From the NCBI RefSeq assembly GCF_963583255.1, contig NC_084817.1, positions 7,880,121 to 7,944,120 of the forward strand: 64,000 nt of DNA, written 5' to 3'. How positions within the stretch are numbered: the first letter of the stretch is position 1; each line of letters opens with the position of its first letter. The translations under genes were made by a program, and so were the position numbers. The notes beneath the pieces were generated by a model. The model was not told the DNA's origin, ran no database searches, and saw only the letters and a program-made list of their open reading frames with translations. The DNA is from Pyrus communis (taxonomy: Eukaryota > Streptophyta > Magnoliopsida > Rosales > Rosaceae). Below, piece by piece: positions 45,425-58,236 of the stretch.

Positions 45425-46008
45425 TGAATATGATGAAATGAAGCCGTAATCCATTATAACATTTACGATCACTATATATATAGGTTAAGTAGATACTTAC
45501 CATTTATGATTCTATTTGCAAAAGAAGAACTAATACATGGATTGTATTTGGATTGTTGCTTTTGTATATAGTAGTAGCTAGAATTAGAGCATCCAATCCA
45601 AAATTAACTGTGACGTTGTATAACAAACAAGCAATGGTTGAATTTTGATTTGCTGTATTTCTTGTCAAGCCCGTCAATTTTGTTCCTAGCTAGAGCGTTT
45701 TGTTGTTAAGTACACAAAACTATATTATCCATCAGATAGCTCTGTTTTGTCTTTTGATCTATGAGTATTGACTAATGATAACTAAGCATGAGAAACAATA
45801 TATCTTGTACGTATACATATGTAAGTATATTCCCCAAAGCATATTCATCAGCAAGCTCTCTGGTGTTTAATAATAAATACAATCGCACATGATCGAGAAG
45901 AGAGGTAATGAGTTGAAAAATAGGTTTAGAGTTCGAAGCTTGCCCATCATCGATACGATATTAGTAAGCCGCAGGTTAAAAAGCCCCTATTGATTGTGAC
46001 TCGATATG

Positions 46009-46130
46009 GATAAAAGAAAATTGAACTGCCAAGACATATTGACACAAGATTTAAAGATGGAAACAAATCGATAAAAGAAAATTGAACTGCCAAGACTTAT
46101 TGACACAAGATTTAAAGATGGAAACAAATC
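46009..46130 (+). repeat. 61-bp tandem duplication
   Basis: Units 46009-46069 and 46070-46130, starting GATAAAAGAAAATTGAACTG, differ at about one base. Confidence 0.95.
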
Positions 46131-49100
46131 AATATATACTAGCGTGATACCTCCTCCACAAGATATCTTTTAGACTCCAAAAATTACTCCTTCACAAGAA
46201 GAGTTTCATATATTTATTAATGCTAATTTGAGGAATTATGTATGTTATTTTTCATTTCAAGTGCCTTTATTATTACTAATTATAATGGTTTTACTTACCC
46301 TCCAAATAATACAAGTTATACAAGAAAAAATGGTCTTTTAAATTCTTTAGAATTACTACTTTTTGTTTACACAATCACACTAGTTATAAAACACTATTTT
46401 CAACATATATTGGTTTTATATTGCGTTTATTGAGGACTATAAGTCTCATGCTAATCTACTACATCTTCCTCTGATCATATTAAAGCAGCGTCTGTATGTC
46501 TTTCATTTTTAAGGAGGGTATGGGGGTGGGTTCTTACCGTCTTTGGCTTTTAATTTAGAAAGAGATGAATTTATAAAGACCCAACAGAAAAGCAATCCTC
46601 AGCCCTAGAAGATTATAATCCTTATCCTATTATAAAATCCTAACAAAACCGACCAACCACAAAAAATCCTAATAAAAAACCGACCCTTGTTATATTTTGT
46701 TCGTACACAATCAACGGAGGCCTCCCCTTTCTCTAAATCGGGCCCGATGCGTCGATCACTTGGCAGGGGGTTTAGGAGGTATTGTTGAGTGCATATTTCT
46801 CGTTTCTGTAGTGAGAGCCGAAGCTTTACATAAAAATAAAGACTCGCGCAGGGGCCAGGACTCTCAAATCTTGTGCTTCTTGGGTGGTTGCGAACAACAT
46901 GCTTACGTTGCGGGAGATGCCTGCCCGTGGGAGTTGGAACATTAGTAAACCGGCCCACATACATACATAAAATTCAATGATTCTCAACCGTACTTGTGTA
47001 ATACAATATTGATTCCTAAACCTACTTTGAATCATGAAATTTTAATGTAAGTAACATGTGATTCTGCAACACCAAATTCATATGATTCATGCCTTATATA
47101 CAACGAATCTTTAATATGTGCCACTCATATTCTCATTAGTAATATAAAAAAAAAAGTAATTAGGCCAAACTTGTAGAACTCGCCACCCAAACTCAACCCA
47201 TTTAAGAATAGTTTGGGTGAGTTGGTTTACCATCTACTTAGGTTACCAACCCGATCTGAACCACCCAATGCTCTTTAATGAGTGCTTTTATTTGACAATT
47301 TTTCTTCAATCTTTCAATTATCAACCATAATTTAAGGAGTGATCTATCCATTATTGTGAAACAAGCCATCAGTACCTAACGTGAATAACTGTCCAATAAA
47401 AACAGTGCATGGTTAAAAATATTTCTTCATGGTTCTGAGTTTTTTTTTTTTTTTTTTTCCCTCTCTTTTCTATCAAACAACGTTATTAGCTTAGGGACTT
47501 TGAACTTGAGAAGTACGGAACGATTAAATTTGCTTAATCAATAAAGCTATATGTCCTATCATGGCTCTAAAGTTGAAGTACTCTATGTTTGTGATAATGC
47601 GGTGAATTAAGCCTAATGTGGCAAATAGATTTTCATTCTTTAGTTTGATCAATTTTTACCTGAAAAGAGAAGTGCTAAGATGGTTCCCTCTTCCCTTTAT
47701 GTACTCTGCATTTTATGTCAATCATTTTTTTTCTTTCCTTTTCTTTTCTACAGAACATATAAGTTATTCGCCCTAAGTATATAAAACAGTTGGATTTTCT
47801 GAGTGCTTCAAAGCCCACAGAACTTTTCCCTCCTTTTGGTGAAAAAAGCCCATTATATTCGAATGTTTGCTCATCTGAAGATCTCTACCATATTCCAAGT
47901 TTCCAACCATACGGACAAACAATGAACTGTAGTTTTATTGCATACATACCTAATCCAACTAGATTGTTTGTCTGATCACAGAAATTTACATGCAGCCCAA
48001 AATGTTCATGGGTTTGTATTATATGGGCCAAACCCTAATTCAACAGCATTGGATGCTAAAATCATTCCACCGCGATTACATATATCTGTAAGATCTTGCA
48101 TATCTATAAGCAGAGAAACCGAATCAAAGGACTGTTTTTCACTCAGTTTGCAATGCATGAGTCACGATAATGCAACTTGTCCGTGGAAACCTTCAATAAT
48201 CTCCCTGCTGCTACGAACATGGTGTTTCATCCACTTGTCACAGAAGGAAGAATGATTCATTAATAGTTGGCACTTTTAAAATACATACTATACGTACCAA
48301 ATAAATGTTTAAAGGACTATTCCCTACGTAATCTTTATCCATATCTCAGAAAAACATTTTGGACGACAAGAGAAGCAGGAAATTTAAATGAATTTTGTCA
48401 ATATATACTACCCTATAAATTATTGTGTAGTGACTCTGATGGGACGTATATTTGATGTTTTTCCACAGCTTGGAGTTTTATGGTGAAAAGGTCGATCGGT
48501 CCTCCTCAATGTCGCAAACTTGATTAAATGCCATGCAGCAACCAGTCGTGGCTATTGCCTCGCCAGTAGCCACAGTGACAAGAGATGCTAACTTGCATGA
48601 TAACCCTGCAATGCAGCCAGCCAGCCATGGCGCGATTCACATGGGTCTAATTGAATCTGTCTGCCTATTTGCACCGAGCCGCATGGGTTGCCCAATCCTA
48701 TATGTCAATAGGTTAAACTTATAAAAAGAGAAAACTACTACTGACAACACCAGTTCAATCCAATCGATATGTCTAATGAAACATGGCTTTCATAGAGAAA
48801 CTTGAGCTCTTTCATAGGTCTCTAATGAAACATGGCTTTCATAGAGAAAATGTTGCTATATATCTGGTTCATCATTCATTGCTCGAAAGAGAAACAATAT
48901 GGTCACTGTCAGAGTAATATGATCTTATGTCTTCCTAAATGAACATATTTAATTTTGGTAAAGTGACTCGTGAAACATATTTAGAAATATTTTTCTTAGA
49001 GGAGGCATGATAAGTATGGCTCTCAAGGAAATATATGTTTACCCCTACTGATCTTATCAAGCATTAAAAGAAAAACAATGAGCTGTGATATTGAAGACTG

Positions 49101-49919
49101 CTATAGGATATTGTGATGACTGGCATGAATGTTGAGAGGGAGTAATAGCCTTTCATGGTCTCCTATGTGGATCCGTCATCGACCCTAATTATTTATTTAC
49201 TTAATCAACTTGGAAACTTCTTATTTTAACTTTCAGAATAATAACTGATGACCAAGAGTTATCCATACATATGTGTGATCTTCAAGTCTTAAAAGATAGA
49301 ACATTGTACTTAATAATTCAAATGAATAATATAAGAACATAACATATAAGGCTGGTAAGAAAAACGTTATACAATTGATGTCCGAGTTTAGTTTAAGTGT
49401 GGCTTGACCTAAACCCCTTAGTATAGAAGGGTAAAACCATCAATCTAACTATTAGTCAACAGCTGACATTGCAGAAATATGCCATGTCCTACACTACTGA
49501 AATGAATCCTCCTTGAGCAGTGACTAGTCAAGCCTGGCTTAGCTGGTCCATGCATGGTTGTCCCAAGGACTTACACGTACTGGTGTCGTTGACAAAAAGC
49601 TCTGGGGAGACAATTGGGCTGGTGGTTCAAACGCCGCAAAGTCGTGGGCTCGCAGCCCGGCCATCCCCTCATTTTCATACTTTTCCACCCTCACCCATTT
49701 CTACTTAGGACCACATTGTACGGCAGTCCACTGATAAGTGGACACGTCGCATCACCAAAAGCTGTGGTACTGCACGATGTGGATGATAAGAGTAAAGATC
49801 TAAAGGTTGTATTGACTGCCAAGTGGCAACAGATTAGGAGGTTTTTTTTTTTCGTTTGGGTGAAAGGCAATATATTAGGAGGTTTGTTGTAATGAATTGT
49901 TGTGTTAACAGATAAAAGA

Positions 49920-50212
49920 TCATCGTAGGATTTTCTTTGTGAGAATCCTCATCGGATTCTTTTAATGAGGATTCTCATTGAATTATCTTGTTGAGGATTA
50001 TGATGATCTTTCAATCACATCCGTTCATCGTATATCGTGAGATCAGTTTTTATCAAGTACTGTTTATGTTCAATTTTAAATAAAAAATTTACAATGATTT
50101 CTGACCACACGATATATGATGAACGAATGTGATTGGAAGATCCCTAAAATCCTCACATAGAGGATCCGGCGAGAATCTTCACAAAGAAGATCCGGCGAGG
50201 ATCATCATTTGT
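49920..50212. mobile_element. GATCC-rich MITE
   Basis: The ends carry inverted GAATCCTCATCGGATT and GGATCCGGCGAGAATC-type blocks around a core (CATCGTATATCG ... CGATATATGATGAACG) that is itself inverted. The core resembles the MITE at 55945-56164 (ATCGTACATCG, ATACGATGAA), so the two are relatives. Confidence 0.6.
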
Positions 50213-50436
50213 AATTGAACAATGTTATTATTAGGCAATCATTAGTGAAATCAGTTTTCCTTTTCTCTCTCTAGAGATCTTTCAATTCTTGTGACACTAT
50301 TCTCTCTCTTTCTTTGTTCTCTCTTTGCTATTTGAGAATTCCACCGCTTAGTTAACAGTGGATTTGACTCCTATAAATACGATTGACGGCCAATAATTTT
50401 CACTTGGTGCACCTCTTAAGTTTCATAATATTAAAG

Positions 50437-50608
50437 AAAAATGCTGAGATGATCATGTTTTTAGATTATATTTTGTTGATCACATAATAAGGTAATTGAT
50501 AGTTGAATACCTTATTTAATAATCTAAACAAAGAATTTATCTATTAATTATCACATCATGTAGTCTACAAAATATATTTCAAGCAGATAATCTCTTTAGT
50601 ATCACCAA
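50437..50608 (+). mobile_element. MITE family with AATGCTA ends, copy 2
   Basis: Related to 58065-58236 by the AATGCTGAG start and the TATCACATCATGTAGTCTACAAAAT block; diverged. Confidence 0.4.
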
Positions 50609-51369
50609 TATTAAAAATATATCACTACATGATATGGTTGCTTTGCCCGACTTGGCCATGAAATATATTTAGTATTTTCGAACTGCGATCGCGTTTAGGG
50701 GCTAAAATAGACCACACAAACTTGGTGAAACCCATCAAACTTTTAGCCGCATACGAAGGTTATTCTCCTTAAAATTTTCCTAGCGTGGGGAGGGGTCTTT
50801 TGAATGAAGCTCTTTTGTTCAATGTCATCAAAGATGGTAAGCAGTAAATCCCCTCTGTGATTTTGGGAAAGTAGAGTAGCTCCTTTGGGATTGTGAGAAC
50901 AAAATAGACAAGTTATTCTTTCTTATTAGTAATTAGTATCATTAGTCTATCTAATTTTGAAATAACTTTGCTTTTACACAAATAATATTATGGAGTGGAA
51001 AACTCAATTTCGAGTGGAACATGAAATGCTCTTAACGCTAAATATTTATTGTCAATAGAAAAAAGATAAACTTATCTCCCAAGAAAATTGAGGGTTTGCA
51101 ATGGAAATAATAATGTCATCATGCGTCTTTATAAATAATGTGATATTAGGAGAAAAAAGGTGTGTGCGTGGAAGTATAGGGTAAGTTAGTTTTATACAAA
51201 ATTTGCGCACATATATATAATTCATGTGAATAAGTATGTAATATAATGACAATTTGACCGTCAAAATGGTGATTGTGTTGAATACATGCAAGTATTTTAT
51301 CTAAAACCAACTAAATAATGTTTAGATTGATTTATAATGATTATTTTTTTCTTTTATTTTTTTTAAATG

Positions 51370-51530
51370 ATCTTTGAGACTAAATTTGTTTACATAATTT
51401 GCAAACTAAATTATGTGTTACTAATAGAAAATGAGCATATTTATCAACGTTTATGTAATAATCCAATCATCAACTTTCATGTCATTTAGTTTACAAAATT
51501 TAGTCTATAAAATTAATCTCTCTACAAATT
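51370..51530 (-). mobile_element. MITE family with AATGCTA ends, copy 3
   Basis: On the minus strand it shares AAGTTGATGATTGGATTATTACATAAACGTTGATAAATATG-type text in order with 24373-24541. Confidence 0.5.
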
Positions 51531-51697
51531 TGCAAACTAAAATTATGCGACAGTTTGTAATTATTAATGAGTGGATTATATATTATGCCATATTATAATA
51601 ATAAATATATGTTATATAGCTTCCCCTTGCTAGACTAGGATGCTCTCCGGATCCCTCATGCCCTTCCGGATCCTTTACGCCGTCAGCTTCTCCTTGC

Positions 51698-51935
51698 TAG
51701 ACTAGGCGTAAGAGGTTATCATGGACGGGGTTGATGATGTCACGGCAGTGGGAGTAGAGGATGGAGAGGTGGTGGGTGTCGTAGGAGAGGGATTGAGAGG
51801 GGAAGAAAAGGGGTTGTAGACTTGTAGTAGGGGGAGTTGGAGTAGGCAATGGTGGGTTGTTGGGAGGTTCAGAAGTCTGTGAAGGTAGAGAAAAAGAGGA
51901 AGAAGAAGAAAATGAGAGATGGACGCATATGGCAG
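51698..51935 (-). pseudogene. Unidentified gene fragment with signal-like start
   Basis: On the minus strand an ATG near 51932 opens MRPSLIFFFFLFFSTFT, which looks like a secretion signal, and hits a stop. An adjacent frame then reads SEPPNNPPLPTPTPPTTS followed by SLSYDTHHLSILYSHCRDI and INPVHDNLLR. The Pro/Thr linker followed by balanced text looks like real protein, but I do not recognise the family. A frameshift separates the two parts and both ends are lost in repeats. Confidence 0.35.
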
Positions 51936-51939
51936 TAGA

Positions 51940-53582
51940 AAAGGGTGAGAGAAAAGGCAGTGAACAATCTGAGTGGGATCTTAACCCTTAGATTTGTCAT
52001 GAACGATCAGGATCAATGAATCTCGAAGGTCCGCACATAAAATATCCGGAAAGTATCCTGTCCTATTGTTAAGAATCTAAATTATTTGACACCACTGGCA
52101 AGCCTTCCATGGTTCCATGGGACAATTAGATATAGACCTCCATTAACTACAAGTCAAGTGGAGCTTTTTATTTCCCTTTTTCTTGGAGATCACACTCAAT
52201 CAGTTTTTGATATTTTCCATGCCGACAAAGAAAATTTGAAATTCTGTCTTATATTTTGCTTGAGTTTGAACATAAGCCATTAGACCCAAAAATTATTGGC
52301 CTAGCTCTTTGGCTTTGCTTGCACATGATGATGAACAATTTATTGGGATTCAACACATCTCCCGGTTAGTCGTAATCTTGAGAAGAAAAGCCAATAATTT
52401 TGTATACTGATCCTTCCAATGAACATAATAATTTACAGCATATTTCATTAATCGATTGCCGACTGTATCTTGACATCATTTATGAGCTATCTTCACTTTC
52501 ATGTTTGGACCACTAGCCAACCAATGCTTACTTCCTTCCTTCCTACAAGTTGTATATTAGAAGTTTCGTGCATATTAGCATCGCACTATGGTTAGACAGC
52601 CACAAATATTGAGAATGCAATCCATACATGTCACCAACCACGCACTTTAGCAATTATACCTCAAAATTAATCGCTTATTTTATAAATTTTGTTACGTCCA
52701 ACACTATTTTTTTATAAAGTTGCTTGATAGCTTTCATTGAGCAAGTGAAACAAATAGATCACAAGAAGCACACAAGGGCTGATAAAACAAAGCAGCCTAC
52801 AAACCAAACCCTACAATTTTCAACAAGCATATATGATATTAGGTCAGATGCTCCTCAAATCAGTTACAAAAAAACAACCAAAATGAAGAGCAGAGCGATG
52901 AACAATGCCGTTTGCTTGACGACACACATGAGCAAAAGTTGCTTCAAATGCTTCACTGCTAACGAAGAAAATATACAGTCCTTTTAATATAAAACATCGT
53001 ACAATTTTTTGCTTGGATGGGTCAAACATAAGAGTTTGGAATTCAAAGAGAAAATGTGAGAATTTTTTGTGTACGTATCGTGAACATGATCCGTTAGATC
53101 AAGTATCATAATAATACAGTATGATTGAATACATAAAATAAAATAAAATAAAAATTAACAACTTCAATTATTAACACTTAGTGTACTGAATTGTTTTCCA
53201 ACATATGTCGCATACAATCATTGTCATAGCAGGCCCGGTACAGTACGCACGGCCACATCAAAAATTTAAATCTCTGGTGGGACATGTATAATAATTTTGT
53301 AACTCTAACCCGGGGTGAGTGACAGCCTGGACATGCAAAAGTATCATAGTGGTCAGAACAGGGACACGTGGAGACCTAATGAAATGCCGACAGTCGTTGT
53401 CAGGGTCAGCTTGCATTTCCTTTCTTTTCTGCCCCAAACACGACACCAATTGTGACCGGAGCCCGTTAAGTCGCCACAGCCACTATCCTTCCCGTTCGCC
53501 CAAAGACGAATACAATTTGAGGTGTTCCCTTTGGAAAATGACTACGTCCACTCTAATCATAGTAGGCATAGAAGCCATGTTT
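51940..53582. other. Intergenic, no gene recognised
   Basis: AT-rich except 53225-53530, which is more GC-balanced and holds a CACGTG G-box near 53365. No frame there matches a known protein. Confidence 0.4.
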
Positions 53583-54037
53583 TGTTAACAGTTGAATTCT
53601 AGGATTTGAGCTTGAAGAAATATGATCACAGTTTAGAGAGAGAGAAAAGAAGAGAGAAAGAGAGCTCGAAGAAAGGATTGCAATTTTTTTACATTTTCTC
53701 ATCAACCGCTTTATTACAACTCAGATTATTTATAGTTTTGCAACCTTAGCAACAATGATACCTATACTCATTTGACAAATGGATCAATACAACAATGACA
53801 CCTATACATTTATGCTATTACACCCCCCTTCAATCTTAACCAAGGACACCAAGGTTAGGATTGTAACAATGACGCACAAAAACAGGACTGTGAAGCCCTT
53901 TTGTAAAGACATCAGCCACCTGATCAGTAATAGGAACATACTGCACCAAGATATCGCATTTTTGAACTTTTTCCCGCACAAAATGATAATCAGTATCAAG
54001 ATGTTTGATACGGGAATGGAAGACAGGATTGGTGCTA
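53583..54037 (-). mobile_element. Copia 3' stub: RNase H end plus LTR
   Basis: On the minus strand, 54037-53830 reads SSTNPVFHSRIKHLDTDYHF, VREKVQ and ITDQVADVFTKGLHSP, the RNase H C-terminus of Copia pol. A purine tract (GATTGAAGGGGGG) and an LTR starting TGTAATAGCAT at 53822 follow; the LTR ends near 53583. The rest of the element is missing; the stub stops at the short repeat starting near 54038. Confidence 0.8.
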
Positions 54038-54178
54038 GATTTGAAAACTTTAAGTTTTAACAATAAAAATAAACTATAAGATAAAATAAATATTACCAGA
54101 ATTAACTTTATAATGTACAAATATGATTTTTTTGTTAAAATAAATAATACTGGAAGTTTTTTATGAAATTTTCTAATT
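54038..54178 (+). repeat. Short interspersed repeat, Maleae type, copy 3
   Basis: TTTGAAAACTTTAAGTTTTAAC, the TACCAGAATTAACTTT block and the GTTAAAATAAATAATAC end match the copies at 5813 and 35727; it is the most diverged of the three. Confidence 0.55.
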
Positions 54179-54529
54179 ATAATCAAGAAACTAGAATCCT
54201 ACTGTTACAGAAGTAGAAGACACCAGATAAAGCTTCTCTTTCCTTTTTGATAAAAATTAGAAAATCATGCATATGACCTTTGAAAAGAAAGAAAGAGTAG
54301 GTGCTAAAGCAGGTGTCCTTGTTTCGGGCCAATTCCCAAGGTGGACAGGAACATCAAACCAGACACCGAAAAAAAGTAAAAGAAAAGGTCATCTCCAAAT
54401 CCACAGGCAATCCCATCATAATACAAAAAGTTAGTAGGTTCACCCTACGAATAATGCCAATAACATTATTCTTGTGAGCATTATTAGTATTTCAGCACAT
54501 AGTTTTCAAATCCAAGGTCTATAATGTTG

Positions 54530-55085
54530 ATCTTCAATGTTAACCCATCTCCCTTGGGCTAAAATCTAAAATTTTTAACTCAGAAATAATTTTTCTGCTC
54601 CAACCCTTCTGGCTTAAATTTTTTAACCTGAGATTATTAAAGAATAAATTTAGACTAATTGTTCTTTTAAAGTAAATTAAAAAAAAATATGTACACTATC
54701 ATATTTTAATTTTATGAACATTTTAATATAAAAATATTTAAATTCCGATAAATATTAAAAAATCATTAATTTTTGATGAATTTTGAGTTAAATAATTTTT
54801 TAATTATTTTAGTCATTGGATTTAAATTTGGGTCGTTAAATTTTATTTTTTTTTTACCGTTAGATTTGATTATATTCAATCTCAGTCGTTGGATTCAATA
54901 AATCCTAAAGAGACATGCACATGTGGGTGAGGTCCCGCTGGTGGTGTCCACACCATTTTCTAGGCTAAATCTTATAGGGAATTTGGCTTTTAGCTTTTAG
55001 CCCACATATTTAGCATGTGTTTGGTTGGGTTTGGGGGGGGAATAAAATCTAAAAAATAGCATTTTGCTCAGGATTGGGTTTGGTC
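54530..55085 (-). mobile_element. Non-autonomous relative of the PIF/Harbinger element
   Basis: Reverse-complemented, it follows the left part of the 29604-33037 element: a GATTTTATTCCCCCCCC tract, AAACCCAACC, GCTAAATATGTGGGCTAAAA, then the CCAATGG/TAACGG blocks and GAGTTAAATAATT. No transposase is present, so it is a MITE-type derivative or relic. Confidence 0.7.
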
Positions 55086-55944
55086 TTAGAGAGAGATTGA
55101 ATTTGCATGTGATTATAAGAAGTCGAGTTATTTTCTGTATTGTTAACTTTGCATGTGATTATGGGGAACTTCGAATTCCGTTATGATATCAAAGCAGGTT
55201 AGCCCATGTATAAAGTCAAACATATGGTCACACGTGTTTCATGTCATCCAATTTGTATTGTCCACGTATTCAGTTTCAAAATTCGTCACATGTGAAGCTC
55301 AACATGTGTTAACCATCTCTTAAATTATGAAGGAGTTGATGTTCCATTATAAAATTAATTGATAATATAAGGAGTAGCTCAACTCCTTACAAATATATGC
55401 AAACTGCCTTAATTCCCTGATGTTAAATTCACACTCTTAACAAAAGAATTATCATGAACTCCTCGAGCTTTCCAATTAATTCGTGTTTTAATTAAAAAGT
55501 TTAGTTTCCTACTTGGTTTTGGACTTGGAGACATTATTGCTTTCCTTGGTTTTGGACTTGGAGACAGTATTCCCGAAAGCTTGTTTCCTTGGTGCACAAG
55601 AATTTGGAAATCTTGTTTCCTAAGTGAATCATATAACAGCCTTCAATGAAACACAATGATACGCTCCATTTTCTTTAATAATAAAAGACAATTAACTTTC
55701 AACATAATTTTTTAACGAACTAGTAAAATTAGGGTTTGAGTGAGCTTTAGATTGTTTAGTGGTCTCAAGTGGTGGTCAAATTGAGGGTTTGTCCGTCCAC
55801 GTGGAATTTTGGGCTTTCTTTTCGAGAGATTATCAAATTACGAGGTTTGGATCTTAGTTAATTTGAGAGAGAGACAATGAGAGACATTAGAATGGTTAAA
55901 TAATTAGTTTACAGGGAAGTGGGATTTTGGGTGTTTTATGAAAC
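55086..55944. other. Intergenic, no gene seen
   Basis: AT-rich sequence with a short direct repeat (TTGGTTTTGGACTTGGAGACA near 55514 and 55546). Confidence 0.5.
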
Positions 55945-56164
55945 GGAAAAGGATCCTCACCGGATTTTTTTTTGGGAATTTAAAGGATCTCGTGATCGTG
56001 ATTTTGATCATTTATCGTACATCGTACGGTCAAAAATCATTTCAAAATTTAAAATTAATATAAATAGTACCTAACAAAAACTGACCGCACAATATACGAT
56101 GAATGGTTACGATCACGGGATCCCTAGGATCCCTAGAAAAAGGATCCGGCGAGGATCCTTTTCC
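55945..56164. mobile_element. Mutator-like MITE with perfect 9-bp duplication
   Basis: The ends GGAAAAGGATCCTCACCGG and (reverse-complemented) GGAAAAGGATCCTCGCCGG are inverted. TTATGAAAC occurs at 55936-55944 and again at 56165-56173 as an exact 9-bp target duplication. The 220-bp interior is non-coding. A partial relative lies at 56225-56340. Confidence 0.88.
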
Positions 56165-56499
56165 TTATGAAACCTCTGGCCGCCAACCCTATTTCAGTGT
56201 AGGGTCGATGGCAGCCTCTCCTTTCTCCAGAGGATCCTTTCTAGATCCTCTTTATGAGGATCATAGGGATCCTCAAATCGTGTCCATTCATCATAAATCG
56301 TGTTCGTTCACAAAAAGAATCCGGAGAGGATCCTCATTCCTCTTTTCTAGTTATTTGGTGGTTTCCTCAGTTTTCCTCCTTGTTTTTCTTGCCTTTCCAC
56401 CCCTATTTGCCACTAAGCTTTCCAACCCTCAGATCTGATTTCTTTTCCCCATTCAACCAATCAACATATCCCCATCCATCCACCCACCCATCTGCATGT

Positions 56500-57015
56500 T
56501 CTTTTGTTTTCCATGGATTCCATCTCCGCTTCGATCTGCAACCATTTTTAGCTGCATTCTGTTGCGGACTTTCAACGAGAAGGTGCGTAGAGTTCCTGTG
56601 TTTATACCTGCTCGGGTGGTCACACCACCACCTTCTCCCTGTTTGCTTTCTTTGGCAGTGTTGCTTGTGAAAATCCCATAGCTTCTTTGGTTTCAATCAC
56701 TTGGTGGTTACGATCTGCAGTATGCTATCATATGGAGAATGAAATATGTTTTCTTTCCATCTCTGAGGTGCTATTTGGCTGGGCTCTTGGCAAATGTTGG
56801 TTGTGGAGGCTTGTGCTCGTTGTGTTGTTGTGGCGCTTTCGGCTGTAGCGGGTGGAGAAACTGTTAGGGTTTGTTTGTGTGCTTCTATTTTGGGCTCTTG
56901 GGTTACTACGGAGGTCCATCTTTTGCTTCTGTTGTTTATGTATTGGGGCCTATGTGATGTAATTATGTTGTTTTTTAATAATAAAGTAACCCCTTTACCG
57001 GAAAAAAAAAAGAAA
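56500..57015 (+). mobile_element. Probable 5'-truncated LINE 3' end
   Basis: A GT/T-rich non-coding stretch with TTTGGGCTCTTGGG and TAATAATAAAGTAACCCC ends in an A-rich tail at about 57001-57030. This is how plant L1-type LINE tails look. No RT is present and no target duplication was identified. Confidence 0.4.
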
Positions 57016-57030
57016 AGAAAAGAAAAGAGA

Positions 57031-58064
57031 GGAGAATAATCATCTAGAGAGTTGAAAGAGACTATTTTCTCTTTGTTGATTGTAATCATTTTTCTATTAA
57101 CTTGTTTAGGGAAATCGCCACTATTTAGGATGGATCTCGTTATATCATGTTTCTTTTGTTTTTTTTATAAAGAGTAACATATTCATTAATATTGTAAAAA
57201 CTTAATAAGTACAACGAAGGATAGGATGCATTTATTCAAGCTTCAATAAAATTTTGTCTAGAATTTCAACTCGGTTGAAGGAAAAGAAAGTATTACACTA
57301 TAGTTACAAATTAATTTCTTTTCTTTAACAACACATCATCAATCAAAGTCGGAGGTTCCTTGTTTTATCTTGTGTTTCTTTGTTTGTTGTTTTATGCGTT
57401 AAATATCTATCAAATTTGACTTTACGATTAGTAAGAAATATGAAGGATTTAGCCGTATACAGCAAGGTATGACGACTTAGATATCTGCTAGAGAAGGCGA
57501 GCTACAAGAAATCAACTCGATTACTTTTTATTAATTATAATTAGTCATGATGTGGCCCATCGATCGAGTAATGCCAAGAAGATATTTATGGAAAGCAATA
57601 AGATATTATCAGCCACTCCTTAAAATCCAAAAAAAGGTTGTTCTACTTTCTACTTTAGGGTAATGGTAGTCAGACGATGATTGTTGAAATTAAAGAGACA
57701 ATCGATCATGGTGTTTAAATCCATACTCAAATCATTAATTTGTTCCTTGCTAGACAATGACTTGTTAGGACTTTACCTCCATGAGTAATTATTAGTTTTT
57801 GTATGAGCGTGACATGTTACTTCAATTACTACTATTATGTAACATTAGGATTTAGTGATATTTTTATTTTCTTAGAAGTAAAACATTGTGTACTCAACTT
57901 TTGTAAACAGCAAATTCGACAACAAAATATTATTACCGTCCCTTTGCATGACTTAACCCAAATTTTCGGCCTTGAATATCAATATATCATTGTATTAAAA
58001 AAAAACTTTGTTCTTGTTGTATGTGAGTGTGTATAATATCTTCGTGTACGCATTATTTTTCCTA
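57031..58064. other. Intergenic, no gene seen
   Basis: AT-rich sequence without coding signal. Confidence 0.5.
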
Positions 58065-58236
58065 GAGTAATACTATGAAGAACAATTTTTTTAAACCAAT
58101 TTTACAAAATAAATAATGTGATTGTAGATGATTGAGTTATTAATTAAATGTTGATTAACATGTTTGTTTCTTATTGATGACACATCATTCAGTTTGTAAT
58201 TTAGTTTAAAAAAAATTGATCTCGCTAGCATTATTC
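58065..58236 (+). mobile_element. MITE family with AATGCTA ends, copy 4
   Basis: The ends GAGTAATACTATG and (reverse-complemented) GAATAATGCTAGC are inverted. The core reads TGATTGAGTTATTAATTAAATG, with TTGTTTCTTATTGATGACA, as in 24373-24541. Confidence 0.65.

Larger units (their letters stand above)
44965..49900. other. Intergenic, no gene recognised
   Basis: AT-rich with one SINE copy (45280-45424) and a 61-bp tandem duplication (46009-46130). A 32-bp near-exact repeat (AATGAAACATGGCTTTCATAG at about 48772 and 48824) is also present. Open frames at 46605-46964 and 47790-48255 have no family I recognise and no splice or codon context supporting them. Confidence 0.5.

Noticed and set aside
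46605..46964. A 119-codon minus-strand frame
   Set aside because: No recognisable family, no splice or promoter context; composition resembles non-coding GC-richer sequence.
47790..48255. Two overlapping plus-strand frames
   Set aside because: Neither has conserved blocks or plausible exon borders; likely chance in intergenic DNA.
49535..49640. Possible tRNA-derived SINE (TGGCTTAGCTGGTCC and GGTTCAAAC)
   Set aside because: The box A and box B look-alikes are about 80 bp apart, too far for a tRNA-type promoter, and no second copy was seen in the window.
56103..57089. A possible gene from multiple overlapping open frames
   Set aside because: No frame has conserved protein text; GATCC MITE remnants and a LINE-like A-rich tail explain the composition better.
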